Assembly (NCBI GenBank): GCA_963747005.1
Contig: CAVVDT010000010.1
Location: forward strand, 113,777-177,776
DNA: 64,000 nt
Direction: 5' to 3'
Source: CAVVDT01 sp963747005
GTDB taxonomy: Bacteria; Pseudomonadota; Alphaproteobacteria; Rhizobiales; Aestuariivirgaceae
A program made the translations under genes and the position numbers. Under the pieces are notes generated by a model, which searched no databases, was not told the DNA's origin, and worked only from the letters and a program-made list of their open reading frames with translations. Each line of letters begins with the position of its first letter. The stretch's first letter is position 1. Positions 8,028 to 15,942 of the stretch are shown here, piece after piece.

Positions 8028-9212
8028 CTATGCGGAGGCGAGCAGCGCCCTGACCGCCTGGCGGTCGTCCAGCCCCATGAGGCCGGCCTGGCCGATGGCG
8101 AGGCGGATTTCCGAGCGGAACAGCCGCACGGCGTGCTCGGCGCCGGCCCCGCCGAAGGCCGCCACCGTCCAGTAGAAGGGCCGCCCGGCGAAGCAGAAAT
8201 CGGCCCCCAGCGCCATGGCGCGCAACACGTCCACGCCTTCGCGGATGCCGCTGTCGACGATAACCACCGCCTTGTCGCCGATGGCATCGACAATGCGCGG
8301 CAGGGCATCGATGGCGGCGGGGGCGGCGTCGAACTGGCGGGCACCGTGGTTGGAGACGATGACGCCATCGGCGCCAGCCTCGATGCATTTGCGCGCATCG
8401 TCGACAGAGAGGATGCCCTTCACCAGCATCTTGCCCGACCATTGCCGGCGGAGGTCGCCAAGTTGTTCCCAGGACGCCGGATTACGCTCGCGGATGATGC
8501 TGGCGAGCTGGCTGTCGCGGTCCTTGTCGGGGTCGATATAGGGCAGGAAGTTGGCGACCGTGGGCAGCGGGCGCGACAGCGTCGCCGCCGTCCATGCGGG
8601 ACGTTTCGCCATGTGCCACAGATGGATGGGGCGCAAGTGAAAGGGAAAGCTCATGGCGTTGCGCAAATCGCGGGCGCGCTTGGAATAGGACGGCACATCG
8701 ACGGTCACCACCAGGGTATCGATGCCGGCGGCGGCGGAACGCTTCAGAAGATCGCTGTTGATGGCATTGTCGTTGACCACATAGAGCTGGAACCACACAT
8801 GCCCGGGCCCCGCCGCGGCGATCTCCTCGATCGGCTTCACCGATACCGTGGAGGCGATGAACGGCAGCCTGTGGCGGGCCGCCGCGTGCGCCAGATGCAG
8901 TTCGCAATCGGGCCAGAAGCTGCCGCCATAGCCGACCGGGGCCACCCCGATGGGGGCCGAATAGGTCCTCCCCATTAGGCTGACCGCCGGATCGCAATGC
9001 TCGATGTCGATGCCGTAGCGCGGCACCAGCGCGATCGCCTCGAAGCCGCGGCGGTTGCGTGCAAGGCCTTCCTCGCCATCGCTCGCCCCCGAAAGATAGC
9101 CCTCCAGGAAGGCCGGCAGCCGTAAGGGTGCCCGCCGCTCGGCATCGGCAAAGGTCGGGCACAGGCGCATCAGGCGGGGATCGAGGGCATCGTCGGGCGG
9201 GGTGTCGGTCAT
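8028..9212 (-). CDS. FMN-dependent alpha-hydroxy-acid oxidizing protein (LldD/mandelate dehydrogenase family)
   Basis: Oxidises a 2-hydroxy acid such as lactate, glycolate or mandelate to the keto acid using FMN. Visible family features: the FMN-site segment APIGVAPVGYGG, FQLYVV, TLVVTVDVP, the Lys of MLVKGILS, the catalytic His and Arg of VSNHGARQFD, and VIVDSGIREGVDVLRAMALGAD ending in FAGRPF. The usual SNHGGRQLD reads SNHGARQFD here, a mild deviation close to the active site. Start ATG at 9212 gives 394 residues; a longer upstream extension to 9275 has no family support. Substrate not deducible. Confidence 0.9.
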   Translation of the reverse strand: MTDTPPDDALDPRLMRLCPTFADAERRAPLRLPAFLEGYLSGASDGEEGLARNRRGFEAIALVPRYGIDIEHCDPAVSLMGRTYSAPIGVAPVGYGGSFWPDCELHLAHAAARHRLPFIASTVSVKPIEEIAAAGPGHVWFQLYVVNDNAINSDLLKRSAAAGIDTLVVTVDVPSYSKRARDLRNAMSFPFHLRPIHLWHMAKRPAWTAATLSRPLPTVANFLPYIDPDKDRDSQLASIIRERNPASWEQLGDLRRQWSGKMLVKGILSVDDARKCIEAGADGVIVSNHGARQFDAAPAAIDALPRIVDAIGDKAVVIVDSGIREGVDVLRAMALGADFCFAGRPFYWTVAAFGGAGAEHAVRLFRSEIRLAIGQAGLMGLDDRQAVRALLASA

Positions 9213-9304
9213 GGCGGCCGTGGGGCAGGGCGTGGAAGGGAGCCCCTGATTGCCACGCGGCAGCGCGTCAGGCAATTGCCAAGCGCATCGAAAGTCACTA
9301 ATCC

Positions 9305-9811
9305 ATGGCGGCCATGAACCGCACCGGCTTCTATCCCGGGTCCTTCGATCCGGTCACCTATGGCCATCTCGATGTCATCGCCCGGGCCGCCCGTCTGGTC
9401 GATCGGCTGGTGCTCGGGGTGGGCGTGCATCACGGCAAGGCGGGCCTCATCCCCGTCGATGAGCGCCTTCGGCTGCTGGAACAGGTGACGGCGCCGCTTG
9501 CCGCCCATGCCGGCATCGCCATCGAGATTTCCACCTTCGATGGCCTGAGCGTCGATGCTGCCCGCACCTGCGGGGCCGGGCTCATCATCCGTGGCCTCAG
9601 AGATGCCACGGATTTCGATTACGAGGTGCAGATGGGCCAGATGAACGCCGCCATGGCGCCCGACATCGAGACCATCTTCCTGGCGGCCAGCCCCGCCACC
9701 CGCATGATCGCCTCTTCGCTCGTCAAGCAGATCGCCATGATGGGCGGCGACATTTCGCCTTTCGTGCCCGAAGCCGCCGGACTGGCGGTGGCCAGGGCCC
9801 TTTCCCAGTGA
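9305..9811 (+). CDS. coaD: Phosphopantetheine adenylyltransferase CoaD
   Basis: Catalyses the fourth step of coenzyme A synthesis, adding AMP to 4'-phosphopantetheine. At 168 residues it has normal length. Seen: the nucleotidyltransferase signature GSFDPVTYGHLD near the N-terminus, GLIIRGLRDATDFDYEVQMGQMN in the centre, and the ATP-binding segment MIASSLVKQIAMMGGDISPFVP near the end. An ATG at 9314 is an alternative start. The stop overlaps a possible GTG of the following cyclophilin gene, suggesting one transcript coaD-ppi-ppi as in other alphaproteobacteria. Confidence 0.96.
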   Translation: MAAMNRTGFYPGSFDPVTYGHLDVIARAARLVDRLVLGVGVHHGKAGLIPVDERLRLLEQVTAPLAAHAGIAIEISTFDGLSVDAARTCGAGLIIRGLRDATDFDYEVQMGQMNAAMAPDIETIFLAASPATRMIASSLVKQIAMMGGDISPFVPEAAGLAVARALSQ

Positions 9812-9822
9812 TTTCCGGAGAC

Positions 9823-10374
9823 ATGACCGCCATGATGACGACCCTCGCCCGGCTCGCCGCCGCGCTTGCCTTTGTTGTGTTGCTGGCCGCCCCCGCCGGC
9901 GCCCAGAACCTCGATCCCGAAAACACCCTCGTGATGCAGCTCAGGTGCGGCAAGGTGGTGATCGCCATGCGCCCCGACCTGGCGCCCAAACACGTGGCGC
10001 GCATGAAAAAGCTGGCCCGCGAGCACTTTTTCGACGGCATCATCTTCCACCGGGTGATCGACGGCTTCATGGCCCAGACGGGCGATCCCACCGGCACCGG
10101 CATGGGCGGTTCCAAATATCCCGATCTGAAAGCCGAGTTCTCCGGTGAGCATTTCAAGCGCGGCACCGTCGGCATGGCCCGTTCCTCCGACCCCGACAGC
10201 GCCAATTCGCAATTCTTCATCATGTTCGCCGACGGCGGCTTCCTCGACAACAAGTATACCGTGTGGGGCCAGGTGGTTCAGGGCATGGACTGTGTCGACC
10301 AGCTCAATCGCGGCGAGCCGCCCGCCAACCCCGACAAGATCATCTCCATGCGGGTGATGAAGGATATCAAGTAA
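9823..10374 (+). CDS. Periplasmic cyclophilin-type peptidyl-prolyl isomerase
   Basis: Catalyses cis-trans isomerisation of prolyl bonds. An N-terminal signal peptide (LARLAAALAFVVLLAAPAGAQ) directs it to the periplasm, unlike the next gene. Cyclophilin motifs are clear: FFDGIIFHRVIDGFMAQTGDP, then GTVGMARSSDPDSANSQFFIM and KYTVWGQVVQGMD. The start could be ATG 9823 or 9832, or GTG 9808 overlapping the coaD stop; the ribosome site GGAG at 9817 is unusually close to 9823, so the exact start is open. It is a close paralogue of the gene that follows. Confidence 0.93.
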   Translation: MTAMMTTLARLAAALAFVVLLAAPAGAQNLDPENTLVMQLRCGKVVIAMRPDLAPKHVARMKKLAREHFFDGIIFHRVIDGFMAQTGDPTGTGMGGSKYPDLKAEFSGEHFKRGTVGMARSSDPDSANSQFFIMFADGGFLDNKYTVWGQVVQGMDCVDQLNRGEPPANPDKIISMRVMKDIK

Positions 10375-10416
10375 CCCAATCGTTGACCGTCATTTGCCTG
10401 AAAGAAGGAGACTGTT

Positions 10417-10887
10417 TTGGCCGATCTCGAAAATACCCTTTATGTCGATCTCGACGGCGGGCGCGTGGTCATCGACCTGCGCCCCGATCTGGCGCCGCAG
10501 CATGTGGCGCGCATCAAGGAACTGGCCCGCGAGGGCTTTTATGACGGCACGCCCTTCCACCGGGTGATCGAGGGCTTCATGGCCCAGGGCGGCGATCCCA
10601 CCGGGACCGGCACCGGCGGCTCGAAAAAGCCCAACCTGCCGGCCGAGTTTTCCAGCGAGCCGCATGTCCGCGGCACCGCCTCCATGGCCCGTGCCCAGAA
10701 CCCCAATTCGGCCAACAGCCAGTTCTTCATCTGCTTCACCGACTGCGGCTTCCTCAACAAGCAGTACACCGTGTGGGGCCGGGTGAGCGAAGGCATGGAG
10801 CATGTCGATGCCCTGCCGCGCGGCGAGCCGGTGGCAAAGCCGGGCCGCATCAGGAAGATGCAGGTGGCCGCCGACGCCGCCGAGTGA
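10417..10887 (+). CDS. Cytoplasmic cyclophilin-type peptidyl-prolyl isomerase
   Basis: A 156-residue prolyl isomerase without a signal peptide. It shares nearly every motif with its upstream neighbour (FYDGTPFHRVIEGFMAQGGDP, SMARAQNPNSANSQFFICF, QYTVWGRVSEGMEHVD), so the pair arose by tandem duplication and the two copies now act in different compartments. The start is TTG at 10417, supported by AAGAAGGAG six bases upstream and by the absence of a better ATG. A rhizobial palindromic repeat follows and probably separates it from queA. Confidence 0.94.
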   Translation: MADLENTLYVDLDGGRVVIDLRPDLAPQHVARIKELAREGFYDGTPFHRVIEGFMAQGGDPTGTGTGGSKKPNLPAEFSSEPHVRGTASMARAQNPNSANSQFFICFTDCGFLNKQYTVWGRVSEGMEHVDALPRGEPVAKPGRIRKMQVAADAAE

Positions 10888-10919
10888 GGATGCGGCCAGT
10901 CGGTCGGCTTCGCCTGCTA

Positions 10920-11032
10920 GAGCGTGATCCGGAATAGTGTAAGCACTTTTCGGATAAAATCACGCTCTATCTTATTGGAATCGATCAGGTTCATGACTTT
11001 TGATCGGACCGATCCAAAGTCATGAACCTGAT
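10920..11032. repeat. Two-hairpin rhizobial intergenic mosaic element
   Basis: First hairpin: GAGCGTGAT (10920-10928) pairs with ATCACGCTC (10959-10967). Linker: TATTGGAATCGATCA. Second hairpin: a perfect 17-bp inverted repeat, ATCAGGTTCATGACTTT (10984-11000) with its complement at 11016-11032. The first hairpin and the TTGGAATCGATCA core recur at 36444-36553, while the second hairpin differs in sequence, which is how mosaic elements of the RIME type vary. Confidence 0.85.
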
Positions 11033-11052
11033 CTAGTCGAGGGCGGGCAAAA

Positions 11053-12141
11053 GTGCGCGTCGATGACTTCGATTTCGACCTGCCGGGCGAACTGATCGCG
11101 CTCCGCCCGGCGGTGCCGCGCGATGCGGCCCGCCTGCTGGTGGTGCGCCCGGACGGCAAGCCGCCGCTTGAGGACTTGCACGTCACCGACCTGCCGGGCC
11201 TGCTGAAGGCGGGGGATGCACTTGTGTTCAACGACACCAGGGTCATCCCGGCCCGCCTCTACGGGCGGCGCGAGCGCGAGGGCGGCGAGGGGGCCTCCAT
11301 CGAGGCGACCCTCCATCGCCGTCTCGACGGCTCGCGCTGGAAGGCCTTCGTCAAGCCGGCCAAGCGGGTGAAGGCGGGCGATCTCATCCGCTTCGGCGGC
11401 AAGGGCGAGGCCTGCTATCTGGCGACCCTCGATGCCACGGTGGAGGAAAAGGGCGAAGAGGGCGAGGTGACGTTGGCCTTTTCGTTCACCGGCCCGTTCC
11501 TCAATGAAAATATCGCCCTTTATGGCGAAATGCCCCTGCCGCCCTATATCGCCGGCCGCCGGGCGGTGGATGCGCGCGACATCATCGACTATCAGACCGT
11601 CTATGCAAGGGCCGAAGGCGCGGTGGCGGCCCCCACCGCCGGGCTGCACTTCACGCAAGACCTCATGCAAGCCTTGCAAGCGATTCCCGTGGCGATGGAA
11701 TTCGTCACCCTGCATGTGGGCGCCGGCACCTTCCTGCCGGTCAAGGCCGCCGATACCGCCGATCACCGCATGCACGAGGAATGGGGCGAGATCGGCCCTC
11801 ACGTGGCCGCCCGGCTGAACGCGGTGCGAGAGGCCGGCGGGCGCATCGTGGCGGTCGGCACCACCGCGGCACGGCTTCTGGAAAGTGCCGCCGCCGAGGA
11901 CGGCACCATCCAGCCCTTCAGCGGCGCCACCAACATCTTCATCCATCCCGGCTACCGGTTTAGAGCCGTCGATTGCCTGATAACCAATTTCCACCTGCCT
12001 CGCTCGACCCTCTTCATGCTGGTTTCGGCCTTTTGCGGGCTCGATTGCATGAAGAAGGCCTATGCCCATGCCATCGAGAAAGGGTACCGGTTCTATTCCT
12101 ATGGCGATGCGAGCCTGCTATTCCCCGCCCGCCATGAGTGA
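11053..12141 (+). CDS. queA: S-adenosylmethionine:tRNA ribosyltransferase-isomerase QueA
   Basis: Transfers and isomerises the ribosyl group of SAM onto preQ1 in tRNA to give epoxyqueuosine. The 362-residue protein starts with VRVDDFDFDLPGELIALRP at a GTG (11053) and carries LVFNDTRVIPARL, PLPPYI, APTAGLHFT, TLHVGAGTFLPV and TNFHLPRSTLFMLVSAFCG, all standard for QueA. The stop codon overlaps the tgt start by 8 bases, so both queuosine genes are cotranslated. No separate promoter is evident apart from the sequence after the palindromic repeat. Confidence 0.97.
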   Translation: MRVDDFDFDLPGELIALRPAVPRDAARLLVVRPDGKPPLEDLHVTDLPGLLKAGDALVFNDTRVIPARLYGRREREGGEGASIEATLHRRLDGSRWKAFVKPAKRVKAGDLIRFGGKGEACYLATLDATVEEKGEEGEVTLAFSFTGPFLNENIALYGEMPLPPYIAGRRAVDARDIIDYQTVYARAEGAVAAPTAGLHFTQDLMQALQAIPVAMEFVTLHVGAGTFLPVKAADTADHRMHEEWGEIGPHVAARLNAVREAGGRIVAVGTTAARLLESAAAEDGTIQPFSGATNIFIHPGYRFRAVDCLITNFHLPRSTLFMLVSAFCGLDCMKKAYAHAIEKGYRFYSYGDASLLFPARHE

Positions 12142-13264
12142 GCAACAGGTTTCCTTCACGCTCTTGGGCGCCGACGGCGGGGCGCGTCTGGGATGCATCG
12201 ACACCCCGCGCGGAAAGATCCGCACGCCCGCCTTCATGCCGGTGGGCACCGCCGGAACGGTGAAGGCGCTCTATCCCGACCAGGTGGCGGCATCGGGCGC
12301 CGACATCATCCTCGGCAACACCTATCATCTGATGCTGCGCCCCGGTGCCGAACGGGTGGCGCGCCTCGGCGGCCTCCATCGGCTGATTGGCTGGGAAAAG
12401 CCGATCCTCACCGATTCGGGCGGCTTTCAGGTGATGTCGCTGGCCAAGCTGAGAATGCTCACTCCCGACGGCGTCACCTTCCAGTCGCATCTCGACGGCT
12501 CCACGCATGAGTTGACGCCGGCCCGCTCCATGCAGATCCAGCGGCTGCTGGGCTCGACCATCCAGATGCAGCTCGATGAATGCGTTTCCTATCCCCATGC
12601 CGACGAGGAAGCCGAGCGCGCCATGCGTCTCTCCCTCGACTGGGCGATGCGCTCGCGCGAGGCGTTCGGCGACCAGCCCGGCCATGCCTGCTTCGGCATC
12701 GTGCAGGGCGGGGTGGTTGCGGAGTTGCGCCGCCAATCGGCCGAGGGGCTGAAGGCTATCGGCTTCGACGGCTATGCCATCGGCGGGCTGGCGGTGGGCG
12801 AGGGCCAGGCGCTGATGCTGTCCACCATCGAGGTGACCACGCCGCACCTGCCGCAAGACCGGCCGCGCTACCTGATGGGGGTGGGGACGCCGGAAGACCT
12901 GGTGGAATGTGTGGCGCGCGGCATCGACATGTTCGATTGCGTCATGCCCACCCGTTCCGGCCGCCACGGCCAGGCCTTCACCCGCTTCGGCAAGCTCAAT
13001 CTCGGCAATGCCCACTTTGCCGAGGACATGCGGCCGCTCGATGCGACGAGTGACTGCGAGGCGCTCAACCGCTACCCGCGCGCCTATCTCCATCATCTCG
13101 TCAAGTCGGGCGAACTGCTCGGCATGATGATCCTGTCATGGGCCAATACCGCCTATTACCAAAGCCTCATGGCCGGCATGCGCGACGCCATCGCCGAGGG
13201 CACTTTCGAAGCCTTCAGGGCCGCGGCGAAGGCGGGCTGGGCGGCGGGCGATCCGCAACGCTGA
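12134..13264 (+). CDS. tgt: tRNA-guanine transglycosylase Tgt with degraded zinc site
   Basis: Exchanges guanine-34 for preQ1 in tRNAs with GUN anticodons. The 376-residue protein keeps the catalytic parts: TDSGGFQVMSL, the QLDECVSYPH segment, CFGIVQGG, GGLAVGEGQ and FDCVMPTRSGRHGQ with the nucleophile Asp. The structural zinc site is not kept. Where the family has CDCPAC the sequence is S306-D-C308-E-A-L311, and the later WHN is W336-A337-N, so three of four ligands are changed. Reading frame and nearby motifs (YPRAYLHHLVKSGE) are intact, so this is not a frameshift. ATG 12134 overlaps the queA stop; longer upstream frames are not supported. Confidence 0.95.
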   Translation: MSEQQVSFTLLGADGGARLGCIDTPRGKIRTPAFMPVGTAGTVKALYPDQVAASGADIILGNTYHLMLRPGAERVARLGGLHRLIGWEKPILTDSGGFQVMSLAKLRMLTPDGVTFQSHLDGSTHELTPARSMQIQRLLGSTIQMQLDECVSYPHADEEAERAMRLSLDWAMRSREAFGDQPGHACFGIVQGGVVAELRRQSAEGLKAIGFDGYAIGGLAVGEGQALMLSTIEVTTPHLPQDRPRYLMGVGTPEDLVECVARGIDMFDCVMPTRSGRHGQAFTRFGKLNLGNAHFAEDMRPLDATSDCEALNRYPRAYLHHLVKSGELLGMMILSWANTAYYQSLMAGMRDAIAEGTFEAFRAAAKAGWAAGDPQR

Positions 13265-14159
13265 CGGCGCCCTGATGGCGCTCGCGCCACAGGATGAGGA
13301 GTCCGCCACCAACGATCAGGAAGACGCCGGGGACAAGCTGATTGAACGGGGCCTCGCCGAAGAAGATCCAGCCCAGCAGGAAGGTGGTGGGGATGCCGAA
13401 ATATTCGAACGGCGACAGGCTTGAAGGCTGTACGGACCGATAGGCGCTCACCATCAGGATGACGGCCGAGCCGCCGGTCATTCCCATGGCCAGGATCCAG
13501 CCCCAGTCGCGGATATCGCCGATGGGTTCAAATCCGGTGGTCGCAAGGACGAGCACAGTCGAACCGGCAAACGCACCGATCTGCGAATAGAGGTTGATGA
13601 TCGGGGTGGGCACGTCCTGATCGATGAGCCGCACCACGACGCTGGACGAAGCATAGCCGAACGCGGCGCATAGCGGCAGCAGCGCGTACCAGCTGAACAC
13701 CCCGGCCCCGGGCCGCACCACCATGAGGATGCCGGCGAATCCCACCATCACCGCCAGCCAGCGCCATGCGCCCACCTTGTGGCCGAGCACCGGCACCGAC
13801 AATGCCGTCACGAACATCGGTCCGGCAAAGGCGATGGCAGAAGCGGTCGCGAACGGCAGGTGGACAAGGGAGAGATAGAACGAATACTGGGCCAGGGTGA
13901 TGAAGCCGCCGCGCGCCAGCGCCGTCTTCCATTGCGGGAAGCTGAGTTGCCGTCCCTCCGCATGCCAGCGCTTGGAGGCAACGATGAGGATGAGGCTCGG
14001 CAGGAAGCCGAAGAGGTTGCGCAGCATGGAAAGTTGCTGCGGCGGGTAGCTGGCGCCCAGATGCTTGATGATGGCCCCCATGCAGTCGAAAAGGAAAATG
14101 GCCGCCAGAAGCGTCAGGACCGCGCGGGCAAATCTCGGCATGGGGGCCGCCTGGGGCAT
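13215..14159 (-). CDS. EamA/DMT-superfamily permease
   Basis: An inner-membrane protein of about 314 residues with ten predicted hydrophobic segments in two EamA repeats (LTLLAAIFLFDCMGAIIKHLG at the start, then ALLPLCAAFGYASSSVVVRL opening the second half). It exports or imports an unknown small metabolite. Start is taken at ATG 14159; 14141 is also possible, and the frame extends to 14210 without family support. Its 3' end overlaps the end of tgt by 50 bases in convergent orientation, which is unusual but within tolerance for tail-to-tail genes. Confidence 0.88.
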   Translation of the reverse strand: MPQAAPMPRFARAVLTLLAAIFLFDCMGAIIKHLGASYPPQQLSMLRNLFGFLPSLILIVASKRWHAEGRQLSFPQWKTALARGGFITLAQYSFYLSLVHLPFATASAIAFAGPMFVTALSVPVLGHKVGAWRWLAVMVGFAGILMVVRPGAGVFSWYALLPLCAAFGYASSSVVVRLIDQDVPTPIINLYSQIGAFAGSTVLVLATTGFEPIGDIRDWGWILAMGMTGGSAVILMVSAYRSVQPSSLSPFEYFGIPTTFLLGWIFFGEAPFNQLVPGVFLIVGGGLLILWRERHQGAVSVADRPPPSPPSPRP

Positions 14160-14357
14160 GGAAGTCCTGATCGCTGGGCGCTGGATTATCCGCGAAGCGC
14201 GCGGCGGCATCTTTGCCTTCGGCGCCGGGAGGGCTACAATCGGCCTCTATCATCAATACCGGCAATGGGCCATAGGGTCCCCCGCTTGACCGGGTGTGAG
14301 CAGGCATGCGATTCGTGTGCGGCTGCGAGGCGATGGCCCGATGAAGGAGATGGCGAC

Positions 14358-15221
14358 ATGAAAATGAACGGCGAAGAACTCATTCCGGCATCGCGCGAGC
14401 GGGTGTGGGCGGCCCTCAACGACCCAGAGGTTCTGAAGCAGGCCATCCCGGGGTGTGAGAGCATCACCAAGAAATCGCCCACCGCCTTCGAGGCGACGGT
14501 GGTGGCCAAGGTCGGGCCGGTGAAGGCAAAGTTCGGCGGCGACGTCACCTTGAGCAAACTGAACCCGCCCGTGAGCTACGTGATCTCCGGTCAGGGCAAG
14601 GGCGGGGCGGCGGGCTTCGCCAAGGGCGGCGCGTCCATCAATCTCGCCGAGGCCGAGGGCGGAACGCTGCTCTCCTACGACGTCGATGCCCAGGTCGGTG
14701 GCAAGCTGGCCCAGATCGGCAGTCGTCTCATCGATTCCAGCGCCCGCAAGATGGCGGGCGACTTCTTCAAGCGCTTCGCCAAGCTGGCCGCCAGCGACAT
14801 GGAAATCGCCGGCGAGAAGAAGCCGGCGGCGAAGACCAGGGCCAAGCCGACCACCAGGGCCAAGGCATCGACCAAGGCCAAGCCGGCGACAGAGGCCGAA
14901 GCCCCCGCGAAGGCCAAAGCCGCACCGAAGACCAGGGCCACCACGAAAGCCGCGGCCGCAACGAAGACCAAAGCGCCAGCCAAGACCAAGGCCGCTGCCA
15001 GGACAGCCACCAAACCGGCCAGGAAATCGGCGCGCGTTGCCCGGCCTGCCGCCGAGGCGCCAGCCGCCCCGGCATCGCAGCCGGCGCCGGCTCCAGTTGC
15101 AGCCGCCCCCGCGCCGACGACCAAGTCTGCGGCCAAGCCGACGGCCAAGTCGAATGGCTGGATCTGGGTCGTTGCAGCGGCCGTGATCCTGCTCATCTAT
15201 CTCTATTTCCATCGCGCCTGA
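14358..15221 (+). CDS. CoxG-like SRPBCC protein with Lys/Ala-rich linker and C-terminal membrane anchor
   Basis: Residues 1-150 form a CoxG-type SRPBCC domain: MKMNGEELIPASRERVWAAL, PGCESI, KVGPVKAKFGGDVTLS and YDVDAQVGGKLAQIGSRLID are all family hallmarks. CoxG anchors or recruits carbon-monoxide dehydrogenase-type molybdenum enzymes to the membrane. Residues 155-260 are a low-complexity Lys/Ala/Thr/Pro stretch, followed by one transmembrane helix (WIWVVAAAVILLIYLYF) and a two-residue tail. This tail-anchored layout fits membrane recruitment. ATG 14358 follows a GGAGATGG site. No CO-dehydrogenase genes are in view; a purine-type deaminase pseudogene follows. Confidence 0.87.
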   Translation: MKMNGEELIPASRERVWAALNDPEVLKQAIPGCESITKKSPTAFEATVVAKVGPVKAKFGGDVTLSKLNPPVSYVISGQGKGGAAGFAKGGASINLAEAEGGTLLSYDVDAQVGGKLAQIGSRLIDSSARKMAGDFFKRFAKLAASDMEIAGEKKPAAKTRAKPTTRAKASTKAKPATEAEAPAKAKAAPKTRATTKAAAATKTKAPAKTKAAARTATKPARKSARVARPAAEAPAAPASQPAPAPVAAAPAPTTKSAAKPTAKSNGWIWVVAAAVILLIYLYFHRA

Positions 15222-15232
15222 ACCGGCTTTGG

Positions 15233-15687
15233 ATGCGGTTCTGGATCAGGTCCCCGCTGGCCTGCCTGGATCATCCGGGCAGCGTCGGCGTGGTGGTGGA
15301 AGGCACCCGCATCGTCGCGGCCCTGGGAAGGGGCGGGGCGCCCGCCCGGCCGGTGGACGAGGTCTTCGATGCCAGCCGCCATGTGCTGCTGCCGGGTCTC
15401 GTCAATACCCATCATCATTTCTACCAGACCCTGACCCGTGCCCATCCGGCGGCCATCAACAAGTCGTTGTTTGCCTGGTTGCAGGCGCTCTATCCGCTAT
15501 GGGCGCGGCTGACGCCGGACGATGTCCGCATCTCGCCGCGTTGGTGCTGTGCGGTGCCCACCGCGCCGACCGGGTTATGATCAACGGTGACTGGCGCATC
15601 GTCGACGCCTTGCCGGTGGGCGTCGATCCCGACCGTCTGATCGCCGAGCATAGCGCCGCGGCGTCGAAGCTCATGCAGCGGCTGTGA
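15233..15687 (+). pseudogene. 8-oxoguanine deaminase/amidohydrolase with large internal deletion
   Basis: The first ~100 codons (frame of 15233) read as the N-terminus of an ATZ/TRZ-type amidohydrolase of the 8-oxoguanine deaminase group, including HVLLPGLVNTHHHFYQTLTRAHP with the first metal-binding histidines. The frame then jumps by one base near 15525 directly to a C-terminal segment (LAALVLCGAHRADRVMINGDWRIVDALP, ending near 15687). A complete enzyme is about 450 residues, so roughly 300 residues including most of the metal and catalytic residues are missing. It cannot be active. Confidence 0.75.
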
Positions 15688-15942
15688 CCCGCTCCGGTCA
15701 GCGTTTACGGCGCGGCCAGGTGATAGCATCCACACCAAAGAACTTCCGTAAAGCATGGAAACATAATTATTTATTTGCAGCGGAACGGATATATTCGATC
15801 AATGTTTGATCCGCGACCTGATTGTCGTAGTATGATGGTATTAAGGGTCCTGTGTTAGCAACCGGGCCATCGGATGCGGCTTGCCGGAAACGCCAGCCAA
15901 CCGCGACGTCATGGTATTGGTGGATGAGTTAAGGTCGAAGTC

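Noticed and set aside
14830..15130. Low-complexity repeats in GC-rich DNA
   Set aside because: They are the Lys/Ala/Thr linker codons of the CoxG-like protein.
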